A DNA stretch of 64,000 bases from Chloroflexota bacterium (GTDB lineage: Bacteria; Chloroflexota; UBA6077; SHYK01): contig SHYK01000004.1 of the NCBI GenBank assembly GCA_009692845.1, positions 62,001-126,000 of the forward strand, read 5' to 3'. Below the pieces are notes generated by a model that saw only the letters and a list, made by a program, of their open reading frames with translations, did no database searches and was not told the origin of the DNA. This document shows, piece after piece, positions 1 to 8,330 of the stretch. Both the position numbers and the translations under genes were made by a program. Position 1 is the stretch's first letter. Each line of letters begins with the position of its first letter.

Positions 1-35
1 AAATACTGCTTCCCCTGGTACTCGAAAAGATCCAA
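1..35 (-). CDS. sucC: Succinyl-CoA synthetase beta subunit, first codons only (runs off the window)
   Basis: Reading leftward from a TTG at 35, the first twelve codons give LDLFEYQGKQYF, which matches the conserved N-terminus of the ADP-forming succinyl-CoA ligase beta subunit (ATP-grasp domain, TCA cycle). A strong GGGGAGG ribosome-binding site lies a few bases upstream of the TTG, which supports the start. The rest of the gene lies outside the window. It is divergent from valS, and the 252 bp between them should hold both promoters. Only a short peptide is visible, so the call rests on one very recognisable motif. Confidence 0.7.
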   Translation of the reverse strand, partial: MDLFEYQGKQY

Positions 36-287
36 ACTAGCCTCCCCTGAGCCGTCGTGGACGGACCGGCCGTAAGTTCTTGTAGCGAAAAGCACGCCAC
101 CCCGGCAGGTTGCGGTTCATCAATAATCTGCGGGAGATACCCGTCCTGAGGCGGGGAGGGATTGTACCGGACAGGGGACAGTCGAGGGCCATTTCGCCTT
201 ATAGGCGCACGGCGAAGCCTTCATCTATTATTGTTGCCTGCCCCAGACATCACCGAGTGAACCCGAACCGATTGAGGTGCCCCATCA
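36..287. other. Divergent intergenic region sucC/valS
   Basis: Contains no convincing gene. A 61-codon open frame at 110-295 overlaps the valS start and has no protein-like character. I looked for a T-box leader upstream of valS, in particular the conserved GGGTGGNACCGCG box, and did not find one. Promoters for both genes are expected here, but I cannot point to a clear -35/-10 pair. Confidence 0.5.
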
Positions 288-3011
288 GTGACTGAAATCG
301 CCAAAGCGTACGAGCCGGCCGAGGTCGAGCAACGCTGGTACGAGCATTGGCTCGAAGCAGGCTATTTCAAGCCTGATCCGGACCCATCCAAGCCAACCTT
401 CTGCCTCATCATGCCGCCCCCCAACGTCACCGGCGAGCTGCACATCGGCCACGCCCTGGTAATCGCCATCGAGGACGCTATTACCCGCTGGCACCGGATG
501 ATGGGTGATTCGACCCTCTGGCTACCTGGCCGCGATCATGCCTCGATCGCCGCTCAGGTGGTCGTCGAACGCGAGCTGGCTAAGGACGGAAAACTCCGGC
601 AGGACCTCGGCCGCGAACGCTTCCTCGATCTGATGTGGGAGTGGATGCAGACCTACGGCCAACGGATCAGCCACCAGCTCCGGGCGCTAGGCACTTCGGC
701 TGACTGGGACCGCGACGCCTTCACCATGGATCCCGGGCCATCCCGCGCAGTTCGCGAGGCTTTCGTGCGCCTCTACGACAAGGGGCTCATCTACCGGGGC
801 CATCGCATCACCAACTGGTGCCCCCGCTGCGAGACCGCCCTCTCGGATCTGGAGGTGGTTTACGACGAAGAGCCCGGCACCCTGTGGTACGTCCGTTATC
901 CGCTCGAAGCGGTCCCGGGCGAAACCGACACCCATTACATTCAGATAGCCACGACCCGACCGGAGACAATCCTCGCCGACACCGGCATTGCCGTCCATCC
1001 GGACGACGAGCGCTTCGCCGCGCTGGTCGGCCGAAAGGCAATCGTGCCCGTGGTGAATCGCCCGATACCCATCCTGGCCGACGACGTGGTCGAGAAAGAG
1101 TTCGGCACGGGTGCGGTCAAGGTGACTCCGGGCCATGATCCGACCGACTTCGAAATCGGCCAACGGCACGACCTCCCGACCTTGCTGGTGATCGGCCTCG
1201 ACGCGCGTATGAACGCGAATGCTCTGCACTACGCGGGCATGCCGACTCAAGAGGCCCGTAGGGCCTTCGTTGAAGAGCTGCGCTCGCTGGGCAATCTGGT
1301 GCGCGAAGAAGCCCATCCGCATCGCGTCGGCCATTGCGATCGCTGTAAGACGATTGTCGAGCCACTGGTCACCGACCAGTGGTACCTGACCATGGCGGGC
1401 ATCGCGGCGAATGCCCTGGCCGCCGTGCGAGATGGTCGGATTCGCATCATTCCGGAGCGGTTTACCAAGGTTTATTTCAACTGGCTGGAGAACATTCGAG
1501 ATTGGTGCATCTCCCGCCAGCTCTGGTGGGGCCATCGAATTCCGGTCTGGACCTGCTCGAACGGGCACGTATTCGCTTCCGTGGACGAGCAGCCGGCCGT
1601 CTGCGCTACCTGTCAATCCCCTCATTTGATGCAGGACCCCGATGTGCTAGACACCTGGTTCTCATCGGCACTGTGGCCCTTCTCCACCCTGGGCTGGCCG
1701 GACGACACCGAGGACATGCGGCGCTTCTACCCGACCGCCGTGATGGAAACCGGCTACGACATCCTGTTCTTCTGGGTGGCTCGCATGATCATGATGGGCC
1801 TGGAGATGACGGGCGACGTGCCGTTCCGCGACGTCTATCTACACGGGCTGATCCGGGTGGACGGCCAAAAAATGAGCAAGACCAAGGGCAACGTGATCAA
1901 CCCGCTCGAGATCATGGAGGAATTCGGGACTGACGCACTGCGCCTCTCGATGATCACCGGGACGACCCCAGGCAATGACACTCAGATGTCTCAAGAGCGA
2001 TTGGAAGCGAACCGCAACTTTGTGAACAAATTGTGGAACGCGGGTCGGTTTGTGCTGGCCAATCTCGATGGGTGGCCGGAGCGCGACCTGGGTGGGCCAC
2101 TGACCGTCGCCCCCGGAGCCGAGTCCGAGGCTGACCGCTGGATAGTGAGCCGGGCGAATGAGGCCACCGCGCACGTCACCCGCCAATTCCAAGAATTTCA
2201 GTTTGGTGAAGCGGCCCGAACCATTCACGATTTCCTGTGGGGTGAGTTCTGCGACTGGTACGTCGAGATCGCCAAGATCGAGATGCGGGATGCCCCCACC
2301 GATGACCAGCGGCGGGCGATTGGAACGAACCTCGCCTGGGTGTTCGAGCACACTTTGCGCCTGCTCCACCCTTTCGCTCCGTTCGTCACCGAGGAGATAT
2401 GGCAGCGCCTAGTCCGAGGCCTGGGCCGAGACCGTTCGGAGAATGTTCCCCTTCCCCTGCCCATGAGCGGCAGCTCACCGCCCTCGATCGTCATCTCACC
2501 CTGGCCGAACGCGGACGGAGATCGAGACGTCGAGGCGGAGGCGCGCCTCGACTCGGTGATGGAGATCGTGCGAGCGATCCGGAATGTGCGGTCCGAGTAC
2601 CGGGTGGACTCGGGTCGCTGGGTCCCAGCGACGATCGTAGCTGACGGCGCCGCTGATTTCTTCCAACGGGCCGCCCGGATCATCGGCGAGCTGCCCGGCA
2701 GCCGGCTGCGACCGATCAGCGTAGTCGACCGAGCCGAAGGCTCCGGCGAGAACGAAGTGCAAATTGTAGCGGGGGGGGTGACCATCCATATCCCGCTGGC
2801 CGGCCTGGTCGATGTTGCTCAGGAACGGACCCGCATCGAGCGGGAGCGCGGGCAAGCAGTCGCTGAAGTCGAACGGGCTGAAAGCCTGCTCAGTCGACCG
2901 GGCTTCGTGGAGAAGGCCCGTCCCGACGTCGTCACCAAGGAGCGTGAGAAATTGGAAGGCCTCCGCGAACGGCTCGCGAAGCTCGACGACCGGCTCGCCG
3001 CCCTCGGATAG
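288..3011 (+). CDS. valS: Valyl-tRNA synthetase
   Basis: Class I aminoacyl-tRNA synthetase that charges tRNA-Val and edits misactivated threonine; cytoplasmic. The 907-residue protein has the PPPNVTGELHIGH signature (HIGH at about residues 52-55), an editing domain in the middle (about 200-340), zinc-ribbon-like Cys pairs (CPRC, CDRC, CSNG/CATC), and the KMSKT loop at about residue 528. The C-terminal 70 residues are charged and heptad-like, as in the ValRS tRNA-binding coiled coil. Length is normal for the family. The GTG at 288 begins the protein-like sequence (TEIAKAYEPAEVEQRWY). It is monocistronic as far as seen. Confidence 0.97.
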   Translation: MTEIAKAYEPAEVEQRWYEHWLEAGYFKPDPDPSKPTFCLIMPPPNVTGELHIGHALVIAIEDAITRWHRMMGDSTLWLPGRDHASIAAQVVVERELAKDGKLRQDLGRERFLDLMWEWMQTYGQRISHQLRALGTSADWDRDAFTMDPGPSRAVREAFVRLYDKGLIYRGHRITNWCPRCETALSDLEVVYDEEPGTLWYVRYPLEAVPGETDTHYIQIATTRPETILADTGIAVHPDDERFAALVGRKAIVPVVNRPIPILADDVVEKEFGTGAVKVTPGHDPTDFEIGQRHDLPTLLVIGLDARMNANALHYAGMPTQEARRAFVEELRSLGNLVREEAHPHRVGHCDRCKTIVEPLVTDQWYLTMAGIAANALAAVRDGRIRIIPERFTKVYFNWLENIRDWCISRQLWWGHRIPVWTCSNGHVFASVDEQPAVCATCQSPHLMQDPDVLDTWFSSALWPFSTLGWPDDTEDMRRFYPTAVMETGYDILFFWVARMIMMGLEMTGDVPFRDVYLHGLIRVDGQKMSKTKGNVINPLEIMEEFGTDALRLSMITGTTPGNDTQMSQERLEANRNFVNKLWNAGRFVLANLDGWPERDLGGPLTVAPGAESEADRWIVSRANEATAHVTRQFQEFQFGEAARTIHDFLWGEFCDWYVEIAKIEMRDAPTDDQRRAIGTNLAWVFEHTLRLLHPFAPFVTEEIWQRLVRGLGRDRSENVPLPLPMSGSSPPSIVISPWPNADGDRDVEAEARLDSVMEIVRAIRNVRSEYRVDSGRWVPATIVADGAADFFQRAARIIGELPGSRLRPISVVDRAEGSGENEVQIVAGGVTIHIPLAGLVDVAQERTRIERERGQAVAEVERAESLLSRPGFVEKARPDVVTKEREKLEGLRERLAKLDDRLAALG

Positions 3012-3022
3012 CCGAAGGGGCC

Positions 3023-3244
3023 ATGATGGACCGTCGCGAAGAAAGACGGAAGGGCACGATGCGGGTCGTGGGCCTGCACGACGACGATGGGTCGTTCGAC
3101 CGAGAGTTCTGGGCGCCTTTCTAAGTTGGGCGACCAGGCGAGCACCTGGGAGCGGTCTGAAGCCATTGCTACCGAGATCGAGCGCAGGCAGTTCCGCGAG
3201 GCGCAGGGCTTGAACACTTCCTCACCCCGTGGGCCGAGCAGCTA
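3023..3244 (+). pseudogene. Decayed small gene with FDREFW motif (stop plus frameshift)
   Basis: An ATG at 3023 opens a protein-like frame (MMDRREERRKGTMRVVG, then DGSFDREFWAPF) that stops at TAA 3122-3124. Shifting by one base gives a protein-like continuation (KLGDQASTWERSEAIATEI, then ERRQFREAQGL) that ends at TAG 3242. Together they resemble the short bacterial proteins with an FDxEFW core followed by a W..EEA/EIE-type helix, which are often found near nucleotidyltransferase genes; this family match is from memory and uncertain. Function unknown. It lies 11 bp after valS and is probably a remnant. Confidence 0.4.
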
Positions 3245-3255
3245 GTCAATCCGCC

Positions 3256-4062
3256 CTACCGGCAATCTTTCAGGAGATCGAGCAGCGGAGGATGGAGCAC
3301 CCCGTTGCTCGCGATGGTCTGGCCGCTGTAGACACTAGAGCTCCCGCGGAAATCGCTTAGACGGCCGCCAGCTTCCTCGACGATCACTTTAGCTGCGGCC
3401 ACATCCCAGGGAGACTCGCCGACCATCACCACCGCGTCCACTCGACCGCAAGCGAGGCAGGCGTAGGAATACAGGTCGAGAAAGCCGGGATTGTGATAGG
3501 CATGCTCAACCAGTCGTTGGAGGCTCTGGCCCCAACCGCGTCGATAGAACTCGATCTCGTTGTCGTGGACGACGTACGCCTGGCTGAGATCACGCTGCGC
3601 TGAAACATGGATCCGCTCGCTATTGAGAAAAGCCCCCGCCCCTCGGTCGGCCCAAAGCGTCTCCCCCAGCGCAGGCAGATGCATGACCCCGAGCACCAGC
3701 TCCCCGTCCTGCTCCAAGGCGATACATGGGCCAAAAAAAGGCAAGCCGCGCACAAATTTCTTAGTCCCATCCAAAGGGTCGACTATCCAGCGGGAACCGG
3801 AGCGCAGCGGCCCTGCGTCCTCCACGCTACTGGACTCTTCACCCAAGAATCCAAACCCGGGCGCGGCTTCAGCCAAAACACGACGGATTGCCACCTCGGA
3901 GTCGCGATCTATCTGAGTCACTGGAGTTGCATCGGCTTTCATTTCGACCGTCATCGTCTTACGGAAGTGGGCCAACTGGAGCTGGCCGGCCGCCCCGGCG
4001 GCGGCCAGAGCCGCTTCCAGCAAGGGCGACCGTTCGGAGCGGGGCACCGACTGAATCATCAA
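3256..4062 (-). CDS. hisN: Inositol monophosphatase family protein, histidinol-phosphatase-like
   Basis: Mg-dependent phosphatase of the inositol monophosphatase superfamily. The metal-binding motifs are GEES (about residues 74-77), DPLDGT (95-100) and WDVAA near residue 215. The sequence GTKKFVRGLPFFG after the second motif resembles actinobacterial-type histidinol-phosphate phosphatases (GTKNFVRG), so the best guess is histidinol phosphate to histidinol in histidine synthesis. An inositol-1-phosphatase role cannot be excluded. The 268-residue length is typical. Two adjacent ATGs (4062, 4059) are possible starts. It is divergent from the TPR gene that follows, with no other his gene nearby. 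Confidence 0.85.
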   Translation of the reverse strand: MMIQSVPRSERSPLLEAALAAAGAAGQLQLAHFRKTMTVEMKADATPVTQIDRDSEVAIRRVLAEAAPGFGFLGEESSSVEDAGPLRSGSRWIVDPLDGTKKFVRGLPFFGPCIALEQDGELVLGVMHLPALGETLWADRGAGAFLNSERIHVSAQRDLSQAYVVHDNEIEFYRRGWGQSLQRLVEHAYHNPGFLDLYSYACLACGRVDAVVMVGESPWDVAAAKVIVEEAGGRLSDFRGSSSVYSGQTIASNGVLHPPLLDLLKDCR

Positions 4063-4202
4063 GAATCCCTCAATGGCTTGCTATCGAATACCGGGGACGC
4101 GCAATTCTCTCCAGTTTGCCGGGCACGTCGATCGCACACTATCTTCCCTTTGACGATGGTGCCAGGTAGAATCGGGGGATCATAGGACGAAACGGGGAAT
4201 TC

Positions 4203-5051
4203 ATGGCGCATTTCGATACTGAAGAGCGGGCCCGGGTCAAGCGGGTCAAGATTGAACAGGCCGTGAACCTCGCGATGCAAAGTCGCTGGGCCGAAGCCGC
4301 AGACCTCAACCGTCAGCTCATTGATTCGTATCCAAAGGAAGTTGAAGCGTACAACCGGCTCGGGAAATCGCTCTTGGAGCTCGGTCAATATGACGATTCA
4401 CTGGAAGCATACAACCACGCACTTCGGCTGGAGCCGATGAACACCATCGCCCAGAAAAACGCTCAGCGCCTCGAAATGCTGCGGACGGAAATGATCGCGG
4501 CGATCCCATCCTCTGGACCCGTCGATCCTTCCCTATTCATCGCGGAGACCGGGCGGGCCACTGTGACCGCTCTCGTCGAGCTAGCGACCTCGGAAGTATT
4601 AGCCACGGTCAATGCTGGTGACAGCGTTTCCCTGCTCATGGAAGATAGCATCGTGTCGGTCAGCAATTCGAATGGCGACCGGTTGGGCAAGCTGGAGCCG
4701 AGGCTGCGTCAGCGACTCATCCGGTTGACCCAGATGGGGAACGAGTACTCGGCGGTTATCACCGGGGTGGACGACCAATCGGTCCGGGTCATCATTCGGG
4801 AGACTCACCGCGATCCGTCCATGGGCGACCGGCCCTCCTTCCCCACTAGCGGGGAGACTTTCCGCGGCTATATCCGAGACTCGCTGATTCGCTATGAGCT
4901 GGACGACGAGGACGATGACGAGCTGGAGGAGAGCGAGGCCGAGCCTGAACACGACCACGATATCGAACCTGAGGCCGAGGTCGATCCAGACGCCGATCTG
5001 GTCCACGAGGTGCTGGCTGGAGCCGAGGATGTCGACGACGAAGAGCCGTAA
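4203..5051 (+). CDS. TPR-repeat protein with acidic tail
   Basis: A soluble 282-residue protein without a signal peptide. Residues about 15-90 form tetratricopeptide helices (SRWAEAADLNRQLIDSYPKE, EAYNRLGKSLLELGQYDDSL), so it probably binds another protein. The middle (about 100-220) is a compact alpha/beta region I cannot assign. The last 50 residues are almost all Asp and Glu. It is transcribed alone and ends in a strong terminator. The partner and role are unknown. Confidence 0.8.
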   Translation: MAHFDTEERARVKRVKIEQAVNLAMQSRWAEAADLNRQLIDSYPKEVEAYNRLGKSLLELGQYDDSLEAYNHALRLEPMNTIAQKNAQRLEMLRTEMIAAIPSSGPVDPSLFIAETGRATVTALVELATSEVLATVNAGDSVSLLMEDSIVSVSNSNGDRLGKLEPRLRQRLIRLTQMGNEYSAVITGVDDQSVRVIIRETHRDPSMGDRPSFPTSGETFRGYIRDSLIRYELDDEDDDELEESEAEPEHDHDIEPEAEVDPDADLVHEVLAGAEDVDDEEP

Positions 5052-5072
5052 GAAAAGTCATCTGTTCGCAGA

Positions 5073-5106
5073 AACCGCCTCCCCAACTGGGGAGGCGGTT
5101 TTGTTT
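5073..5106 (+). terminator. Rho-independent terminator of the TPR gene
   Basis: A perfect 12-bp stem (AACCGCCTCCCC at 5073-5084 with its complement at 5089-5100) and an AACT loop, followed by TTGTTT. It lies 21 bp after the TPR stop codon. Confidence 0.9.
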
Positions 5107-5126
5107 GGGCGACCGGGCAAAACGGG

Positions 5127-5198
5127 AGCGGTCGACGGGATTCGAACCCGCACTATCCAGCTTGGGAAGCTGGCGTGTTGCCGTTACACCACGACCGC
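5127..5198 (-). tRNA. tRNA-Gly (anticodon CCC)
   Basis: The reverse strand folds into a full cloverleaf of 72 nt: acceptor GCGGTCG/CGACCGC, D-arm, anticodon stem CCAGC/GCTGG around the loop TTCCCAA (anticodon CCC), and T-arm GTTCGAATC. CCA is not encoded. A -10-like TATAAT (plus-strand 5211-5216) lies 12 bp upstream on the minus strand. Confidence 0.95.
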
Positions 5199-5318
5199 GA
5201 ACTCGGTCCGATTATAAGCCCACGCTCGGACCTCTAGCCGATCCCGGCGGGCCTGCCCCAAGCACCAAACGGCGAATTTCCTAGCCCAAACCTCCACCGG
5301 GCCCAGGTGCCGACTTGA

Positions 5319-6497
5319 TCAGCTTTGGGCCAGCAGACCCCGGATGACCGCCTCGAGACTGGCCGCGCCTATTGGGAGACAAGACTCGTCGATATCAAAA
5401 GTGGAATCGTGATGGCCGTGGTCAAGACCCTTCGCCGCATTCGACGAGCCCACATGGAAGAGGCAGCCCGGGATCTGCTGAATGAAATGGGCAAAGTCAT
5501 CGCCCACCAGCGAAAGCTGGCTTGGCACGACGTTGTCCTCACCCATGATCGGAATCACCGAGTTTCTGACTAGGGCGGCGAGCTCCGGATCATTGACCAC
5601 TGCCGGGGCGCTGTACCGATCTTCGACCTCGCACGAAGCCCCGAGCGATTCGGCGACTCCCCGAGCGACGCGATGAATCTGCCCCAGGAGGAGGTCGCGG
5701 ACGTGCGGATCGAAGGTACGGAGCGTGCCGTGCATTTCGACCCGATCCGCGATGATGTTCCAGGCGGTTCCGCCCTGGATTGAGCCAATAGACAGCACGG
5801 CCGGGTCGAGAGGAGGCCGAGTGCGAGTGATCACCGTCTGTAGAGCAGTCACGATCTGAGCGGCCGCGACTATCGCATCAATCCCTTGATTCGGCATCGC
5901 TCCGTGACCGAGCGCCCCCCGGACCACGAAGCTGAGCTCATCCACCGCGGCCCAGATTGGCCCGCCAGAAACCCCCACAATCCCGACCGGCATAGGCTGC
6001 CAGACATGCAGAGCCACTGCCGCGTCAACTCGCGGATTTTCCAGGGCCCCGTCAGCAATCATTCGTTCAGCTCCCTCAGCTATCTCTTCAGATGGCTGGA
6101 AAGCGAACTTTATTGTCCCCCGCAGCGACTCGCGCTCTTCAGCTAGCCGCCGGGCGACTAGGGTTGCGATCGCACAATGGGCATCGTGCCCACAAGCATG
6201 CATGACTCCGGGTGAAGTCGACCGGTAGGCAACCGAGCTGATCTCCTGAATGGGAAGCGCGTCGAGCTCGGCCCGCACGAGTATCGTTGGTCCAGGTTTG
6301 TCACCCTGCAGAGTCGCGATAAGTCCGGTGCCGGCCAGGGCTCGGACGACCAGGCCCGATGCCCCCAACCGTTCCCGGATCACTCGTGAGGTTCGGGTCT
6401 CCGCAAAACCCAACTCGGGATGCTGGTGAAGATCTCGACGGAAGCTGATCAGATCTTGGAGTGGGCCACCCGTGTCGTATGGAGTCAAATACGGCAT
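5319..6497 (-). CDS. M20 family metallo-amidohydrolase
   Basis: A zinc-dependent amidohydrolase/peptidase of the M20D group (hippurate hydrolase, N-acetyl-diaminopimelate deacetylase, IAA-amino acid hydrolase). It has 392 residues, beginning with the typical FRRDLHQHPELGF segment, then LDALPIQE, the metal-binding HACGHDAH, a catalytic Glu in PSEEIAEGAERM, the lid-domain GHGAMPNQGIDA, and HHDSTFD near the end. The first metal-site motif reads VRAELDALP instead of the usual LRADMDALP, keeping the second acidic residue. The substrate cannot be told from sequence. It ends 10 bp downstream of the LysM gene's stop region, so the two may form one minus-strand transcript. Confidence 0.9.
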   Translation of the reverse strand: MPYLTPYDTGGPLQDLISFRRDLHQHPELGFAETRTSRVIRERLGASGLVVRALAGTGLIATLQGDKPGPTILVRAELDALPIQEISSVAYRSTSPGVMHACGHDAHCAIATLVARRLAEERESLRGTIKFAFQPSEEIAEGAERMIADGALENPRVDAAVALHVWQPMPVGIVGVSGGPIWAAVDELSFVVRGALGHGAMPNQGIDAIVAAAQIVTALQTVITRTRPPLDPAVLSIGSIQGGTAWNIIADRVEMHGTLRTFDPHVRDLLLGQIHRVARGVAESLGASCEVEDRYSAPAVVNDPELAALVRNSVIPIMGEDNVVPSQLSLVGDDFAHFIQQIPGCLFHVGSSNAAKGLDHGHHDSTFDIDESCLPIGAASLEAVIRGLLAQS

Positions 6498-6506
6498 GGC
6501 AACCGC

Positions 6507-7148
6507 CTACGGGATAACGAGGCGCTGCCCCACGCCCAGAATGGCGTCGTCCGTCAGGTTGTTGATCCCTCGCAGCGCAACGGTAGTCGAGCTGAAGCGC
6601 TGGGCAATCGCGGATAACGTATCGCCGGTGATGACCGTATAGGTCGGCTGCAAGGGCCGGGACTCGAAACGAATCTGCGGAGCGGCTGCTACAGGCTCAG
6701 CAGGAAGCTGCTGCACAATCGGGGCAGGCACTTCGACCACCGGCTGAGAAGCTGGTGCTCCTTCCCCGGTCGCCCAGAGTACGATCGCTCGAACCACCAA
6801 CCCAAATACGATGAGGGCGACTATGGCGCCCAGAAAGATGGCGGTCGGGATCCAGCGTTGAAGCTCTTCGAGCGACGGCAGTTGCAAGGTCAGGGTCGGT
6901 CGATCGTCGGAGGCGGGCTCCTGAGGAGCCCAGGGCCAGGGGATGACGAGCCCTCGATCAGGGCGCGCGAGCGGGCGAACCGAGCTACCTTGGCGGGTCC
7001 GGCGGGCTTCGTTCAAAGAGATCAGGCGGCCATCCGGCGCGGCACGACGCAGGCTCTGTCCGCTCCAGTCTCCTGGAGTGTAATTCGTGGCTGGACTCCT
7101 CGTGGGGCTTCCCGAGAGTACGGCAGTACCCGGAGGCCTGTCAAGCAC
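6507..7148 (-). CDS. LysM-domain membrane protein
   Basis: 213 residues. The N-terminal 95 residues are low-complexity and basic/Pro-rich (probably cytoplasmic), followed by one transmembrane helix at about 100-122 (IPTAIFLGAIVALIVFGLVV), a Pro/Ala-rich linker, and a C-terminal LysM repeat (YTVITGDTLSAIAQRFS to VGQRLVIP). LysM binds peptidoglycan-type glycans, so a cell-envelope role is likely. The true start may be downstream, since the first 40 residues are poorly protein-like. It is followed after 9 bp by the M20 gene on the same strand. Confidence 0.8.
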   Translation of the reverse strand: MLDRPPGTAVLSGSPTRSPATNYTPGDWSGQSLRRAAPDGRLISLNEARRTRQGSSVRPLARPDRGLVIPWPWAPQEPASDDRPTLTLQLPSLEELQRWIPTAIFLGAIVALIVFGLVVRAIVLWATGEGAPASQPVVEVPAPIVQQLPAEPVAAAPQIRFESRPLQPTYTVITGDTLSAIAQRFSSTTVALRGINNLTDDAILGVGQRLVIP

Positions 7149-7201
7149 AAAAGCCTGGCGGAGAATGGTCTGTCAGCCATAATTCCAGGGTTGGAGTTTC
7201 C

Positions 7202-7733
7202 ATGGAAGTAGCGAGCCACTCCGACGATCAGCAGGACCATTTCACGGGCGCCTATGTGAGTCGCGGGACGGCCCACCAATGGCTGGGCCAACGCCATCGG
7301 GCCTTCGTGTGTTCATCGTCGACAACCATGCACAGACCCTGCTGCAGAAACGGAAGCATTGGCTGTAGGACAATCTCTGGGATCTCGTCGCCGTGAGTCA
7401 TGTCTTGCATCTCGATAGTCACGATGAGACGTACGAAGAAGCCGCCGCTCGGGCATTGAGGCGCGAGATGGAGATCCATGGTGTCGCTATCGCCCTTCTT
7501 GGGGGGGCTTCGTCTACTTTGCTCAGCACCCGACCGGAGATGACTGCGAGAATGAGTACTGCGCGATCTTGGCCGGCCGCCACGCGGGCCGGGTGTCACC
7601 CAATCCGGACGCCGTATATGAACACAAGTGGGTCGGCCTCGAAACGCTCCGCTGCGAGGTCGACCTGAATTCGGAGGCCCATACGCCTTGGGCGCTCATA
7701 GCCGCCGACGGCTGGCCCCCGCTTGAAAAATGA
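7202..7733 (+). pseudogene. idi: Isopentenyl-diphosphate isomerase / NUDIX hydrolase, broken
   Basis: Three pieces in two frame changes read as one type I IPP isomerase-like NUDIX protein: DHFTGAYVSRGTAHQWLGQR-HRAF (frame from 7202), VFIVDNHAQTLLQKRKHWL then DNLWDLVAVSHVLHL with the NUDIX-box part EEAAARALRREM (second frame), and GFVYFAQHPTGDDCENEYC to HTPWALIAADGWPPLEK (third frame, TGA at 7731). Lesions are an apparent GT duplication near 7307-7311, an in-frame TAG at 7366-7368, and an extra G in the run 7501-7507. With a stop and two frameshifts the gene is very likely dead. An intact copy would interconvert IPP and DMAPP for isoprenoid synthesis. Confidence 0.7.
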
Positions 7734-7814
7734 TCGGACGCGGGTCGCCTTCCATCGCTGTCCTCTTCTCAGCCATAATCGCCGCGGACCTACGCGCCAG
7801 AGGAGCTTCCCAAC

Positions 7815-8323
7815 GTGACACAGAGTCAGCCGGACTCCCTTCCGGCCACTCCGCTTTTGCCGGCGTCGACAACGAAGATTGGCCCGAGCTGCTGGGCCAT
7901 TCCACTCGGCTCGATCTCGCCCCTGGAGCCGCCATTTTTCGGCAGGGCGAGGCCGGTGACGCCTTCTTCGTGGTTATCGCCGGTCTCGTCGAGGTGCGGG
8001 CCAGGGCGGCGGCGGGAGGCACTGAGAAGACCCTCGCCCATCTAGGGGCGGGCGCCATTCTGGGCGAGACGAGCCTGTTTCTCGGTGACGAGCATTCCGC
8101 CTCCGTTTATGCCGCCGAACCCACGACCGTCCTTCGGTTTCGGACGGACGGATTCATGGAAATGATCCGAACCCGACACCGAGGCGCTATCCAGGTCCTC
8201 TATAACATCGGCTACTCCCTCGCGGTTCGGCTTCGAGCCGCCGACGACCGGCTTACCAGCGGGTCTGTAGCTTCCCCCGGAGCCTTTATTGCTAATACCG
8301 ACCGATCCCGAAGACTGTTGTAG
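7815..8323 (+). CDS. Cyclic nucleotide-binding domain protein 1 (apparent frameshift near N-terminus)
   Basis: A cNMP-binding (CRP-type) beta-barrel domain without a DNA-binding helix-turn-helix. Motifs are IFRQGEAGDAFFVVIAG, a Gly-rich LAHLGAGAILGETSLF phosphate-binding-like cassette, and a C-terminal helix. The GTG at 7815 has an AGAGGAG site and gives TQSQPDSLPATPLL, but the domain itself (FAGVDNEDWPELL) is in another frame. One extra T in the T-run 7855-7858 would join them, and the joined sequence then aligns with the start of the next gene (TPLLANVPTEDWGQVL). The domain frame is open back to an ATG at 7730, but that one lacks a ribosome site and lies in the idi remnant. Ligand unknown. 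Confidence 0.7.
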
Positions 8324-8330
8324 CCCATCC

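Noticed and set aside
36-287. T-box or other riboswitch before valS
   Set aside because: The conserved T-box sequence is absent on both strands.
110-295. 61-codon open frame upstream of valS
   Set aside because: Overlaps the valS start, not protein-like, and has no convincing ribosome site.
4892-5086. Minus-strand Ser-rich frame opposite the acidic TPR tail
   Set aside because: Reverse complement of the Asp/Glu codon run; a shadow of the real gene.
7366-7368. In-frame TAG in the idi remnant as a recoded (pyrrolysine) codon
   Set aside because: The gene also has two frameshifts, so simple decay is far likelier.
7501-7507. Programmed frameshift at the G run of idi
   Set aside because: No slippery X-XXY-YYZ motif or downstream structure that I can identify, and the gene has other lesions.
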